This document shows positions 52,534 to 61,106 of a stretch of 64,000 nt of DNA, piece by piece. Source of the stretch: Paenibacillus thalictri (GTDB taxonomy: Bacteria > Bacillota > Bacilli > Paenibacillales > NBRC-103111). Where the stretch lies: the NCBI RefSeq assembly GCF_004307995.1, contig NZ_SIRE01000004.1, forward strand, positions 124,001 through 188,000, written 5' to 3'. The notes below the pieces were generated by a model. It did no database searches. It was given only the letters and a program-made list of their open reading frames with translations, and was not told the DNA's origin. A program made the position numbers and the translations under genes. The stretch's first letter is position 1. Each line of letters opens with the position of its first letter.

Positions 52534-52560
52534 TGATACAAAATCCGAACCGGGTCCGTC
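52534..52560 (+). promoter_or_regulatory. ECF-type promoter before the sigma factor gene
   Basis: TGATAC (52534-52539) and CGTC (52557-52560) with 17 bp between resemble SigW/SigX-class promoters (TGAAAC / CGTA or CGAC). The site lies 35 bp before the start codon, which fits autoregulation by the encoded sigma factor. Confidence 0.65.
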
Positions 52561-52595
52561 TTATATATAGCTGCAGCTGAAAGGAGGACAATCGA

Positions 52596-53123
52596 TTGGA
52601 ATCACAACAAACGACAGATTTTTTTCGCGAGGTGTTCTATATACATTACCCCACCGTGCGCCGCAAGCTGTTTGGGCTTGTACGCGACGAGGCGATTGCC
52701 GAGGATTTAGCTCAGGAGGTATTTCTGCGTCTGTACCGGAATCCGCCGGATGAACCGGCGTCGATGGGGGCTTGGCTGCACCGGGTGCTGACCAGGATCG
52801 CCTACGATTACTTGAACAAAAAGGCCCGCGAGCGGATGCTCCAGGAGAAGCAGACGCTTAATATGCTGGTTACCGGCGGAAGCGAACAGCCGTCCAACGA
52901 ACAAGTTTTGATGAGGCAGCTGGACCAAGAGGAAGTCCGTGAGTGGCTGGAGGAGCTTCCCGAACGAGATCGTAAAGCGCTGATGCTGCGTTATTCGGGG
53001 TATAGCTACGCGGAGATTGCAGAGCAGCTGCAGGTGCGGCCGCCGCTTGTCGGCACACTGCTGCACCGGGCGACCGAACGTCTGAGAAGGCACGCCGAAG
53101 CTCAGACGCATGCGCAGCGGTAG
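52596..53123 (+). CDS. ECF RNA polymerase sigma factor
   Basis: A 175-residue sigma-70 family protein of the ECF group. Region 2 (about 12-80) contains DEAIAEDLAQEVFLRLYRNP; region 4 (about 115-170) contains LPERDRKALMLRYSGYSYAEIAEQL. The TTG start follows AAAGGAGG by eight bases. It directs polymerase to envelope-stress genes. The next gene encodes its probable anti-sigma factor, and an ECF-like promoter lies upstream. Confidence 0.93.
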   Translation: MESQQTTDFFREVFYIHYPTVRRKLFGLVRDEAIAEDLAQEVFLRLYRNPPDEPASMGAWLHRVLTRIAYDYLNKKARERMLQEKQTLNMLVTGGSEQPSNEQVLMRQLDQEEVREWLEELPERDRKALMLRYSGYSYAEIAEQLQVRPPLVGTLLHRATERLRRHAEAQTHAQR

Positions 53124-53187
53124 CCGCTGCCGAGATCTGCAACAGTGGCTGTAAATAGTGCGGATTTACAGAATAGGAGGAATTTCG

Positions 53188-54393
53188 ATGACCGAAACTA
53201 ATCATAAAAACGAATTGGAACGGACTGACGCCGCTTGGGCCAAGCTGCAGCAAAAGTTGAAGCTGGAGCCCGAGCAGCCGCAATGGGCCCAGTGGTCGGA
53301 GACGTATTCGGCCGACGCCGCGCTTACCGGCAGCAACCGGGTCCGCGAAGCCGAGGAGAGTACCGCTTCCGCCGGGTCCATGCTCAGCTCGGATGCGCCC
53401 GCCGCGGCTGACGAGGCCGATCCGGCTGCACGCTACGGAACAGCAGCAGACAGCCGGGCTGACAGGAGCGCGAACCGCTCCGGCGCGTTCGGCAGCTGGC
53501 TGCGCAAACGCAAGAGATGGATCGCCGCGGTTGCGGCGGTGGCCGTAGTCGCCGTAACCGTCGCCACACCGACGGGCAACCAAGCGCTGGCCGCCATCTT
53601 GAACAGCTTCCGGATGCAGCAGCTTACCGTTGTGCAGCAGAACGACTTGCAAACGCTGCTCAACAGCGCTTTCGGAGACGGCAAAGAACGCGAAGCAATC
53701 AACAAATTCGGCACCTTCACGAATGTATCGGGTAAATCGATGCCGGAAGTCGAAGCAAGCGAAGCAGCCAAGGTCGTCGGCCACAAAGTGATTTTCCCCA
53801 AAGAATACAATATGAAGAAGGTGTACATCTCGCCGTCCAACAGCATCACGTTTAGAATGAACGTGGACGAAGTCAACAAAACGATGAAACGGCTCGGAGC
53901 CAAAAAGCTGCTCCCTGAATCTGTAGACGGCAAGCCGATTACATTAGAGATGGGGCCAATGGTCCACCTTTACGTCTTACAAGGCTCCGACGAAAAAAGA
54001 GACGTTCCCATTCCGGGTTATTCGTTCTCGCAAACGCCGGTCCCGACCGTCACGGTCGATCCTTCCATCCCCGTATCGGAAGCGCTTGACGCCGTGCTGC
54101 AATTCCCGCTGCTGCCCGAAGGTCTGAAGGAAAACTTGAAGACCGCAAGCGTCCTGCAGGGAGGATCCATTCCGCTGCCTATCATCGAGAATGGGCAAGT
54201 GGAAAAAGTCAAGCTGGCAGGCGTAGACGTCATCATCACCACTAACACCTACGATCGCGGCGTGGAAGGTCAACGCGCCTATTATTCGGCAACCTGGGTG
54301 AAAGACGGGCAGCTGTACAGACTGGACGGCAGCAACGCGCTGACCGACCGGCAAGCTGTCGTCAACAAAGCGACGGAGTTGATTCAATCTTGA
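53188..54393 (+). CDS. Probable membrane-bound anti-sigma factor
   Basis: A 401-residue protein. The ATG at 53188 follows AGGAGG; the earlier frame start has no site. An acidic, Ala/Ser-rich cytoplasmic part (1-105) precedes one membrane segment (about 112-132, IAAVAAVAVVAVTVA), and the remaining 265 residues are extracytoplasmic (DUF4367-like in appearance). No zinc-binding HxxxCxxC motif was seen. The place right after an ECF sigma gene and the single-helix layout argue that it holds the sigma factor at the membrane until a signal is sensed. Confidence 0.8.
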   Translation: MTETNHKNELERTDAAWAKLQQKLKLEPEQPQWAQWSETYSADAALTGSNRVREAEESTASAGSMLSSDAPAAADEADPAARYGTAADSRADRSANRSGAFGSWLRKRKRWIAAVAAVAVVAVTVATPTGNQALAAILNSFRMQQLTVVQQNDLQTLLNSAFGDGKEREAINKFGTFTNVSGKSMPEVEASEAAKVVGHKVIFPKEYNMKKVYISPSNSITFRMNVDEVNKTMKRLGAKKLLPESVDGKPITLEMGPMVHLYVLQGSDEKRDVPIPGYSFSQTPVPTVTVDPSIPVSEALDAVLQFPLLPEGLKENLKTASVLQGGSIPLPIIENGQVEKVKLAGVDVIITTNTYDRGVEGQRAYYSATWVKDGQLYRLDGSNALTDRQAVVNKATELIQS

Positions 54394-55352
54394 GTTCCGC
54401 AAACATGATCGAAGCACACGGGTTAAGCAAAGATTACGGCAACGGCCGCGGCTGCCGCGGCATCACGCTTACCGTCGGAACAGGGGAAGCCTTTGGCTTC
54501 CTCGGTCCGAACGGAGCCGGCAAAAGCACGTTTGTCAAAATGCTCGTCGGACTCATCCGGCCGACAGGCGGACACGCAACAATCATGGGTGAGCCGATCG
54601 GTTCCATTGAAGCGCGCCGGCATATCGGCTATTTGCCGGAGCTGTACCGGTACCAGGAGTGGCTCAGCGGCGCGGAAGTCGTACAACTTCATGCCAAGCT
54701 GTGCGGCATCGGCCCGGCGGTTGCGGCAAAAAGGGTGCCCGAGCTGCTTGATCGAGTCGGTATCGGCCTCCGCGGCCGCGACCGGGTCAAGCATTACTCC
54801 AAAGGAATGCAGCAGCGGCTGGGACTCGCTTGCGCGATCGTGAACGATCCGAAGCTGGTATTTCTTGACGAACCCGCTTCGGCCCTTGATCCGATCGGGC
54901 GCATGGAAGTGCGCAACCTGCTGCACGAGCTGCGCAAACAAGGCACTACGATTTTCCTTAACTCGCACCTGCTGGAAGATGTCGAGCTGCTGTGCGATCG
55001 CGTAGCCTTGTTAAATAACGGAAACATTCTGCAGACCGGAACCGTATCGGACGTATTGCAGGAGAAAACCCGCTGGCACCTCCGTGTCGGCGGGTTAACG
55101 CCGTTTTTATTGGCGTGGCTCCAAGATATGGCAGCCAGTCCGATTGCAGTCGCGTTGCTCTCCGTTCCGGCGGGAAGCGATTCGGTATGGCTGGAAGCGG
55201 AGCTTGAGGACGACGAACAGATCGGCTGGCTGAACAGCCTTATAATCGAACAAGGCATGACGTTGTACGAGGTCAAACCAGCGAAAACAAGGCTGAATGA
55301 ATGGTTTATGAGCGCGGTATCCGGACTCAGCCACAGGGGGGAACGCGCATGA
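54390..55352 (+). CDS. ABC-2 exporter ATP-binding protein
   Basis: A 320-residue ATPase: Walker A GPNGAGKST near 43-51, signature YSKGMQQRLGLA, Walker B LVFLDEPASALDP, H-loop NSHLL. The C-terminal 90 residues are an accessory domain. The TTG at 54390 overlaps the stop of the anti-sigma gene and has GGAG before it; ATG 54405 is an alternative without a site. It pairs with the permease that follows. The substrate may be a peptide, lipid or antimicrobial. Confidence 0.92.
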   Translation: MSSANMIEAHGLSKDYGNGRGCRGITLTVGTGEAFGFLGPNGAGKSTFVKMLVGLIRPTGGHATIMGEPIGSIEARRHIGYLPELYRYQEWLSGAEVVQLHAKLCGIGPAVAAKRVPELLDRVGIGLRGRDRVKHYSKGMQQRLGLACAIVNDPKLVFLDEPASALDPIGRMEVRNLLHELRKQGTTIFLNSHLLEDVELLCDRVALLNNGNILQTGTVSDVLQEKTRWHLRVGGLTPFLLAWLQDMAASPIAVALLSVPAGSDSVWLEAELEDDEQIGWLNSLIIEQGMTLYEVKPAKTRLNEWFMSAVSGLSHRGERA

Positions 55353-56230
55353 TGACGATCATCGGAATGACCTGGAGAGAGCTGCTGCGCAAGCGGGTTA
55401 TGTTGTTGACGCTGCTGCTGACGGTCGTTTTTTTGCTTGCTTTCTGGTTTGTCGCCCAAACGCTGGGAGAACGTCTGAAAAGCTCGGCAAGGGATATGAC
55501 AAGCACATCTTATTTGATCGACAGCTTTCAGACCGGCAGTGTGACGCTGACGCTCGGCTTTTTCTTTGGTTCTTTTGTTATTGCCTTTTTGTCCATATTC
55601 AGCTCTTTTTCCGTCGTCTCCGGTGAAGCGGAACAAGGTGTGCTGCAGGCGCTGCTGCCCCGGCCGCTGCCGCGCTGGCGTTGGTATATGGGGCGTTGGG
55701 TCGGCTATGTCAGCTTGGGTGTCGGTTATGCGCTGCTGCTGTTCGCCGCCATCCTTGTCATTACCAAAATCCATTCCAGCATTCCTTCCGATCCGGTATC
55801 ATTAATCAAATCGTTCCTGCTTTTCGCTTTTTCCATACCGATGCTGGTATCGGCTTCCATGCTTGGTTCCTGCGTGTTTTCCGCGCTTGGCAACGGGGTG
55901 TTCATGACCATGCTGTACGGCGCCGGTTGGCTCGGCGGTATGATCGAGAAAGTGGGCACCATCTTGCACTTGGAAGAAAAAGCGATCAAACCCCTGCTTA
56001 CGATTGCCGGCCTGATGTCCTTGGTGATGCCGTCCGAATCGGTCCAGCACCGCATGCTCGCGGAAATGTTCGCTTTATCCGAAATGCAGGATATCGTCAA
56101 TGTGAATCAAGGTCTCGGACCCTTCAGCATAGGACTGATACCGTCCAATACCTTCCTGATTTATGCAGGCTGTTATACGGCAGCCGCATTAGTCATCGGC
56201 CTCCTGGTATTCCGCAGGAAAGATTTTTAA
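55349..56230 (+). CDS. ABC-2 type exporter permease
   Basis: A 293-residue permease with about six helices (LLTLLLTVVFLLAFWFV near 18-36; further segments near 75-98, 120-145, 160-185, 230 and 265-285). It starts at ATG 55349, overlapping the ATPase stop (ATGA), after GGGGGGAA. Polar loops SVVSGEAEQGVLQ and RWRWYMGRWVGY match ABC-2 permeases. It exports a compound with the upstream ATPase. Confidence 0.9.
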   Translation: MMTIIGMTWRELLRKRVMLLTLLLTVVFLLAFWFVAQTLGERLKSSARDMTSTSYLIDSFQTGSVTLTLGFFFGSFVIAFLSIFSSFSVVSGEAEQGVLQALLPRPLPRWRWYMGRWVGYVSLGVGYALLLFAAILVITKIHSSIPSDPVSLIKSFLLFAFSIPMLVSASMLGSCVFSALGNGVFMTMLYGAGWLGGMIEKVGTILHLEEKAIKPLLTIAGLMSLVMPSESVQHRMLAEMFALSEMQDIVNVNQGLGPFSIGLIPSNTFLIYAGCYTAAALVIGLLVFRRKDF

Positions 56231-56252
56231 CCGGAAATGAGGTGCTTTTCAT

Positions 56253-56944
56253 ATGGATAAAAAAGTGCTGGTCGTCGACGACGAGAGGTCCATCTCCAGC
56301 GCAGTCGTCTATGCCTTGGGTCGTGAAGGTTTTCAGGTCGAAACCGCAGCGAACGGAGAAGAGGCACTTATTGCCGCAGAGCGCTTCAGGCCGCATGTTC
56401 TCGTACTGGACGTCATGATGCCGGGCTTAAGCGGCTATGACGTATGCCGAAAGCTTGAGCATCGCAAGGGACTTGGAATTTTGCTGCTCACAGCCAAAAA
56501 CGATATCGTTGACAAAGTTCTCGGTCTAGAGCTCGGCGCCGACGATTATATGACGAAGCCTTTCGATATACGAGAACTGGTGGCAAGAGTGCGCGCATTG
56601 GCTCGCCGTATAGAGAAAAGCCCGGACACGGGGACAGCCGATTCACTCGTCCTCGGCGCTTTGACGATTCAGCCGTCCAGCCGCCAAGCGGCAGTTCATG
56701 GCGAGCGGCTTCTACTAACTCCGAAAGAATTCGATCTGCTGTATCTCCTTGTCTCCCACCCTGAACGGGTATACACCAGGGAAGAGCTGCTGGAGCTCGT
56801 ATGGGGCATCAATTATGCCGGAGGCACGCGAACGGTGGACATTCACATGCAGCGTATCCGCAAAAAATCGGGTCGGAACACCAGCAGCTTTTGCACACCG
56901 TTTACGGCATCGGCTATAAGGCAGGCCGGGGAGAATCCATATGA
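56253..56944 (+). pseudogene. OmpR-family response regulator with a C-terminal frameshift
   Basis: Receiver domain (about 1-118; Asp in LVLDVMMPGLSG, Lys in YMTKPF) and winged helix up to IHMQRIRKK are intact. After the A6 run at 56862-56867 the open frame changes to an unrelated tail ending at 56963. If one base (C) is restored there, the protein continues KLGSEHQQLLHTVYGIGYK, the conserved wing of the family, and stops at TGA 56942-56944, giving an ATGA overlap with the kinase start at 56941. The current reading frame therefore has lost the terminal wing needed for DNA binding. A sequencing error is an equal possibility. Confidence 0.85.
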
Positions 56945-58428
56945 AACGGCGCTTTCATTTTAACTTAAACATCAAGTTTTCACTGCTGCTTGCGGTTCTG
57001 CTGCTGTTTACAGTCAGCGTATTAAGCATGCTTGTGCTTCGAGGCATCCGCGAAAACCAACGTGCCGGATTGGAGCGCGAAATGGCCGAACTGACAGGCC
57101 GGGCTGAAATGACGGTAAAGACAAGCTATCTCACGGGCGAACCCATCGCCTTGAAGCAATTTATGAAAAACCGCGGCATGGAGCTTGCTTATAAGCTGGG
57201 ACAAGCAAGCGGGCTGCATATCAAGCTGTACGATGAGACCGGGACGGAGATCGGCAATTCGATGCCGATGGTGACTTCGCCGGAGTTTAGCGACGCCCGT
57301 CAGTACGCCCTGCAGCAAAAAATCGCTTATGTCGAAATGCAGGACACATTATATTACATCGCGCCGCTCCTGGTTAACCACAACATGGCCGGAGTTGTCG
57401 AGTTTCAGAAGCCCATCGGCGAGCTTAACGATTTTTACCGTCAGACGCAGCGTTTATTTATGCTGTTCGGCGCGGCGGTGCTGACTGTCAGCTTTATAAT
57501 CGGGTTCCTCTATGTACACCGGCAGTCCAAAGCCATCGTGGCCCTAAATCATGCCGCGGGCGAGATCGGCAGCGGCCGTTATATTACACATGCGCCGCTG
57601 AAACGCAGCGACGAATTAGGAACGCTCAGCGAAGGCGTATACCGGATGAGCCGAGAAATAGAGAGCAGCATACAAGCGCTGGAATCGGAGAAAGCCAAGC
57701 TGATGGCAGCCGTTGGGAAATTGAAAGATCTGGAGCAGCAGCAAAGGCAATTTATTAACAATGTAAGCCACGAGCTGAAAACTCCGCTCACCGCAATCCT
57801 CGCTTACGCCGATCTGCTGGCGCTGTACGGGGATGATCCCGCCCTGCTCTGGCAAGCTCAGGAAAATATTCATAAAGAAGCTTCGCGCCTTTACGAGCTG
57901 GTGGAGAAAACGCTGCAGCTTACCAAGCTGGAAACGTACGCTTTCGAATATCAAGTTGAAGCGGTGGCGCTCGATGAACTGCTCCGCGACCTGTGTGCCC
58001 GGCTCCAAGCCAAAGCCGAAAAATTCGGGCTGACCATGCGCTTGAGCGCGCTTGCGGCGACGGTATGGGCGGAACGTGAAAGCCTTATTCATATTTTCGT
58101 GAATTTACTCGACAATGCGATCAAATACAACAAACCCGGAGGTTATGTGGATGTCGGATTAACAGCTTCGCAGGACCGGGCGGTTATCCGCATTGCCGAC
58201 ACCGGTATCGGCATTCCGGAAGAAGCCAGATCGCGTATCTTCGAGCCATTTTATACGGTGGATAAAAACCGTTCGCGCGAAACCGGCGGCACCGGCCTGG
58301 GGCTTGCACTGGTCAATGAATGGGTGGAGAAGCAGCGGGGCAGGATTATTTTAAATAGATCCGACGAGACGGGCAGCGAATTTGAAGTTACCTTTCCTTT
58401 GTATAAGAACAGCAGCGAGGATAAATAG
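56941..58428 (+). CDS. Sensor histidine kinase
   Basis: A 495-residue kinase: helices near 12-32 and 178-198, a short extracellular sensor, HAMP (about 200-252), acceptor His near 279 in NNVSHELKTPL, and ATPase domain with LLDNAIKYN, IADTGIGIPEE and GTGLGLALVNEW. It begins at the ATG that would overlap the restored response-regulator stop. It is the partner of that regulator and lies in one run with the ABC exporter and ECF sigma genes. Confidence 0.93.
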   Translation: MKRRFHFNLNIKFSLLLAVLLLFTVSVLSMLVLRGIRENQRAGLEREMAELTGRAEMTVKTSYLTGEPIALKQFMKNRGMELAYKLGQASGLHIKLYDETGTEIGNSMPMVTSPEFSDARQYALQQKIAYVEMQDTLYYIAPLLVNHNMAGVVEFQKPIGELNDFYRQTQRLFMLFGAAVLTVSFIIGFLYVHRQSKAIVALNHAAGEIGSGRYITHAPLKRSDELGTLSEGVYRMSREIESSIQALESEKAKLMAAVGKLKDLEQQQRQFINNVSHELKTPLTAILAYADLLALYGDDPALLWQAQENIHKEASRLYELVEKTLQLTKLETYAFEYQVEAVALDELLRDLCARLQAKAEKFGLTMRLSALAATVWAERESLIHIFVNLLDNAIKYNKPGGYVDVGLTASQDRAVIRIADTGIGIPEEARSRIFEPFYTVDKNRSRETGGTGLGLALVNEWVEKQRGRIILNRSDETGSEFEVTFPLYKNSSEDK

Positions 58429-58523
58429 TTTACAACTTAGAAACAATTCGATATATTGCCGAAATCTCCGGAAGTTAAGCTGATGTTATCGATATGAATT
58501 CAACTTCGAAGGAGACCTGCATC

Positions 58524-59654
58524 ATGACTACTTGGTTGAGATTATGGAGTCTGGTCACGTTGGCGCTAATAACCGGGCTGACAGGCTGCCAAGAAAGCAC
58601 GGAAAACGACGGAAAACGCACAACGATCCAAAAACCCGATCATACGGTTACGGTGATTGATCCCCCTGCTTCCTCGTCATCTTCATCAACCGGCAAGTCC
58701 GTCACCATGGATAAGATGGAACGGCTTGACGGGGTGTACGCGCTGGATTGGCTGAACGAGCGGCAGCTGCTAATCTCCAAAGAAAATCCGGACACGGCCC
58801 TTATCGATTCCGAGAACGGCAAGAAACGGCCGTTCCAAATCTACATCAGGGATATTGCCACCGGCCAGGATAAGCTGCTTAAGGGGAGTCAGAACCTGGT
58901 GGAATCCGGCCCTATCGTTTCACCTGACGGGAAACATGTGTTTCTGCACGAAAGCAGGACGTTTGAAATGGATGGAAACAGCGGGGTTCTCGTCGATGTG
59001 GTCAAAGGGGGCAGCCGGATCGTTACCCCTAACGATCGGGGCGGCCTGGAATTGGGGACATGGACTGACAGCGATCACTTTATCGTGCCAAACGGCCGCG
59101 GCTCCATTCTGGACGCCGGCACCGACGGACAAGATAACGTTCTGCTCACGTTAGACGAGTCTGCGGCGATTTCCTATGCGGCTAAATTAGGCCAGCGGCT
59201 TTATTACGTCACAAACGATACTTTGTCGTTGTACCGGCTTGATGATAAAACAACAGCTCATGTGGAAAACAATGTATGGCGTTTATCTGCGTCTCCGAAT
59301 GGGAGCCAACTGGCCGTTGTAAAAAATACGGGGCAAACGGAACGCACGCTGCTGCTGCTTGATGCCGCCGATCCGGCGAAGCGTGCCATCCTTGGGATTG
59401 CGACGCAGTTTTACGCCTTCGACTGGTCTCCTGACGGGGCATATATCGCTTTCTCCGTTTACAGCAAAGAGAAAGACGGCTTGAACGGCGTATATGTCGT
59501 AAACGCCAAAACCGGCAAGATGGACCAGTTGGGTGATTTTCAGGAAACCGGATCTTTAGCCTGGAGCCCTTCGGGCAAGCAAATTATGGTGTCCTCCTCT
59601 GTTTTTGCAGACAATCAAATGAAATACGCCACCTATCTTCTGGATCTTAAATAG
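58524..59654 (+). CDS. TolB-like beta-propeller lipoprotein
   Basis: A 376-residue lipoprotein. The ATG at 58524 follows AAGGAG; lipobox LTGC (Cys near 23). After a Ser-rich linker, repeated blades appear (YALDWLNERQLLIS, IVSPDGKHVFLH, LSASPNGSQLAVV, FDWSPDGAYIAFS, LAWSPSGKQIMVS), as in TolB/WD40 propellers. It closes the envelope-stress block and may be a surface sensor or scaffold. Its direct role is unknown. Confidence 0.85.
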   Translation: MTTWLRLWSLVTLALITGLTGCQESTENDGKRTTIQKPDHTVTVIDPPASSSSSSTGKSVTMDKMERLDGVYALDWLNERQLLISKENPDTALIDSENGKKRPFQIYIRDIATGQDKLLKGSQNLVESGPIVSPDGKHVFLHESRTFEMDGNSGVLVDVVKGGSRIVTPNDRGGLELGTWTDSDHFIVPNGRGSILDAGTDGQDNVLLTLDESAAISYAAKLGQRLYYVTNDTLSLYRLDDKTTAHVENNVWRLSASPNGSQLAVVKNTGQTERTLLLLDAADPAKRAILGIATQFYAFDWSPDGAYIAFSVYSKEKDGLNGVYVVNAKTGKMDQLGDFQETGSLAWSPSGKQIMVSSSVFADNQMKYATYLLDLK

Positions 59655-59680
59655 ACGGCGCATGTCATGTAAAATAATTC

Positions 59681-59740
59681 AAAAAAAGCACGAAAGAACC
59701 CCCGGGTAACGCTTGTTTTAAGCGTTTGCCGAGGGTTCTT
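59681..59740 (-). terminator. Terminator of the MBL-thioredoxin operon
   Basis: On the minus strand AAGAACCC and GGGTTCTT (59694-59740) pair with an inner AACGCTT/AAGCGTT stem, and seven T (59687-59681) follow. It ends the operon facing the lipoprotein gene. Confidence 0.88.
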
Positions 59741-59744
59741 GCCG

Positions 59745-60368
59745 TTACACGTACGGATTGTTTTCTCGTTCGAAACCGATGGTTGTTTTTGCCCCATGGC
59801 CCGGATAAACCGTGACATCGTCGTCCAGCTCGAACAGCTTATCCTGGATTGAATCAAGCAGATCGTTCATGTTGCCGCCCGGAAGGTCGGTACGACCGAC
59901 CGACATCTTAAACAAGACGTCGCCGCCGAACAGGTGCTTCTCGTACAGGAAGCTGACACTGCCCGGCGAGTGGCCGGGCGTGTGCATGACCTTCAGCTTT
60001 ACGCCGAGGAAGTCCAGCACCTGACCTTCATCCAGCGCATATTCGGCCGGTTCAGCCACGATCGGTTCACCCAACTCGGGCCAACGCGCCGAGCCGTTCT
60101 TCTTCGGATTCGTCAGCCAGTCGGCCTCCAGGTCGTGGATATATACCGAGCAGCCCTTCAGCTTGCGGATCTCTTCCACGCCGCCGATGTGATCGAAATG
60201 CGCATGTGTCAGCAAAATCGCCTCGATCTGCATGTCCGCAATCCGGCGGACAAGCGATCCGGGCTTCATGCCCGGATCGATGATGATGCCTCTATTCTCT
60301 TCCGGCCGCGACAGCAGGTAAGCGTTTGTTTGCAGCGGTCCCAGCGAGAACGTTTCGATTTTTAACAT
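59745..60368 (-). CDS. MBL-fold metallohydrolase (glyoxalase II-like)
   Basis: A 207-residue metallo-beta-lactamase-fold hydrolase. The metal motif is THAHFDHIGG (near 54-63), with further ligands in HTPGHSPGS and YPGHGAKT. It resembles YqgX-type proteins and hydroxyacylglutathione hydrolases that act on thioesters. It follows a thioredoxin-fold gene by 21 bp in the same operon, which suggests a thiol-linked substrate. Confidence 0.92.
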   Translation of the reverse strand: MLKIETFSLGPLQTNAYLLSRPEENRGIIIDPGMKPGSLVRRIADMQIEAILLTHAHFDHIGGVEEIRKLKGCSVYIHDLEADWLTNPKKNGSARWPELGEPIVAEPAEYALDEGQVLDFLGVKLKVMHTPGHSPGSVSFLYEKHLFGGDVLFKMSVGRTDLPGGNMNDLLDSIQDKLFELDDDVTVYPGHGAKTTIGFERENNPYV

Positions 60369-60389
60369 GTTGTAATGGCGCCTCCGCTC

Positions 60390-60956
60390 TTAGAAAGAGG
60401 ACAGCAGTTCGCGCAGCTCGGATGTAATAGTCGCGTGATAACCTGCCCCATCGCCGTATTGGCGGCCCATTTCCTGACGCGCTACAGCGATTTTATCTTG
60501 GTAATCCGCCGCGTTGCGGTCCGGATTTTCCTGTTTGAATTGGGTCATGACCGCTTGCACGTTAGCCGGGCGAGGTCCCCAATGACCAAGCACATGGCCG
60601 CCGAAGTCGGTGAAAATAACAATCGGAATCGCTTCGCCGCCCATGGTCAAAAACTGCGCCATTACGTCAGGATGCTCTTCTTTGATCAATACCTCGGTAG
60701 GAATACCGGAAATCTCCAACGCGCGGAACACAACCGGCACGTTGCGCACCACGTCACCGCACCAATCGGCGCAAAGAATAAGGCAGCGCAAATCATCGCG
60801 GTTGTTCAGCGATTCGAAGAACTCCTTGTCGCTTTCGCTTGCCCATTCGAAGCCGTTGTACCATTCTTCGAATTTCTCTTTATTTTTCGTCATCCCATCG
60901 ATGAATTGCTGCGGAGTAATGCCGGTTTTAATTTTCGCCGCCAAACTAGTGCTCAT
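60390..60956 (-). CDS. Thioredoxin-fold protein with one-cysteine active site
   Basis: A 188-residue protein with a long helical N-terminal part, then a thioredoxin fold (Thioredoxin_9-like). The active-site region reads LILCADWCGDVV: Cys near 72 and a second Cys four residues before it, but the usual resolving Cys after GD is Val. The cis-Pro lies in GEAIPIVIF. It could act as a one-Cys reductase or use the upstream Cys. It leads the MBL hydrolase in the operon. Confidence 0.85.
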   Translation of the reverse strand: MSTSLAAKIKTGITPQQFIDGMTKNKEKFEEWYNGFEWASESDKEFFESLNNRDDLRCLILCADWCGDVVRNVPVVFRALEISGIPTEVLIKEEHPDVMAQFLTMGGEAIPIVIFTDFGGHVLGHWGPRPANVQAVMTQFKQENPDRNAADYQDKIAVARQEMGRQYGDGAGYHATITSELRELLSSF

Positions 60957-61106
60957 ATGTAACGCCTCCTATAAGTTTTTCCCGCAACCCTGCCAATAAG
61001 TGCAATGTGCAGGTATTCCGTGCCGAACACACGGACTTAAGCGTCTATTCCTATTTTACCTGAAAAAACGCCTTCCTCCAAGTAGCCCGGGTATGCCTAT
61101 ATCCCT

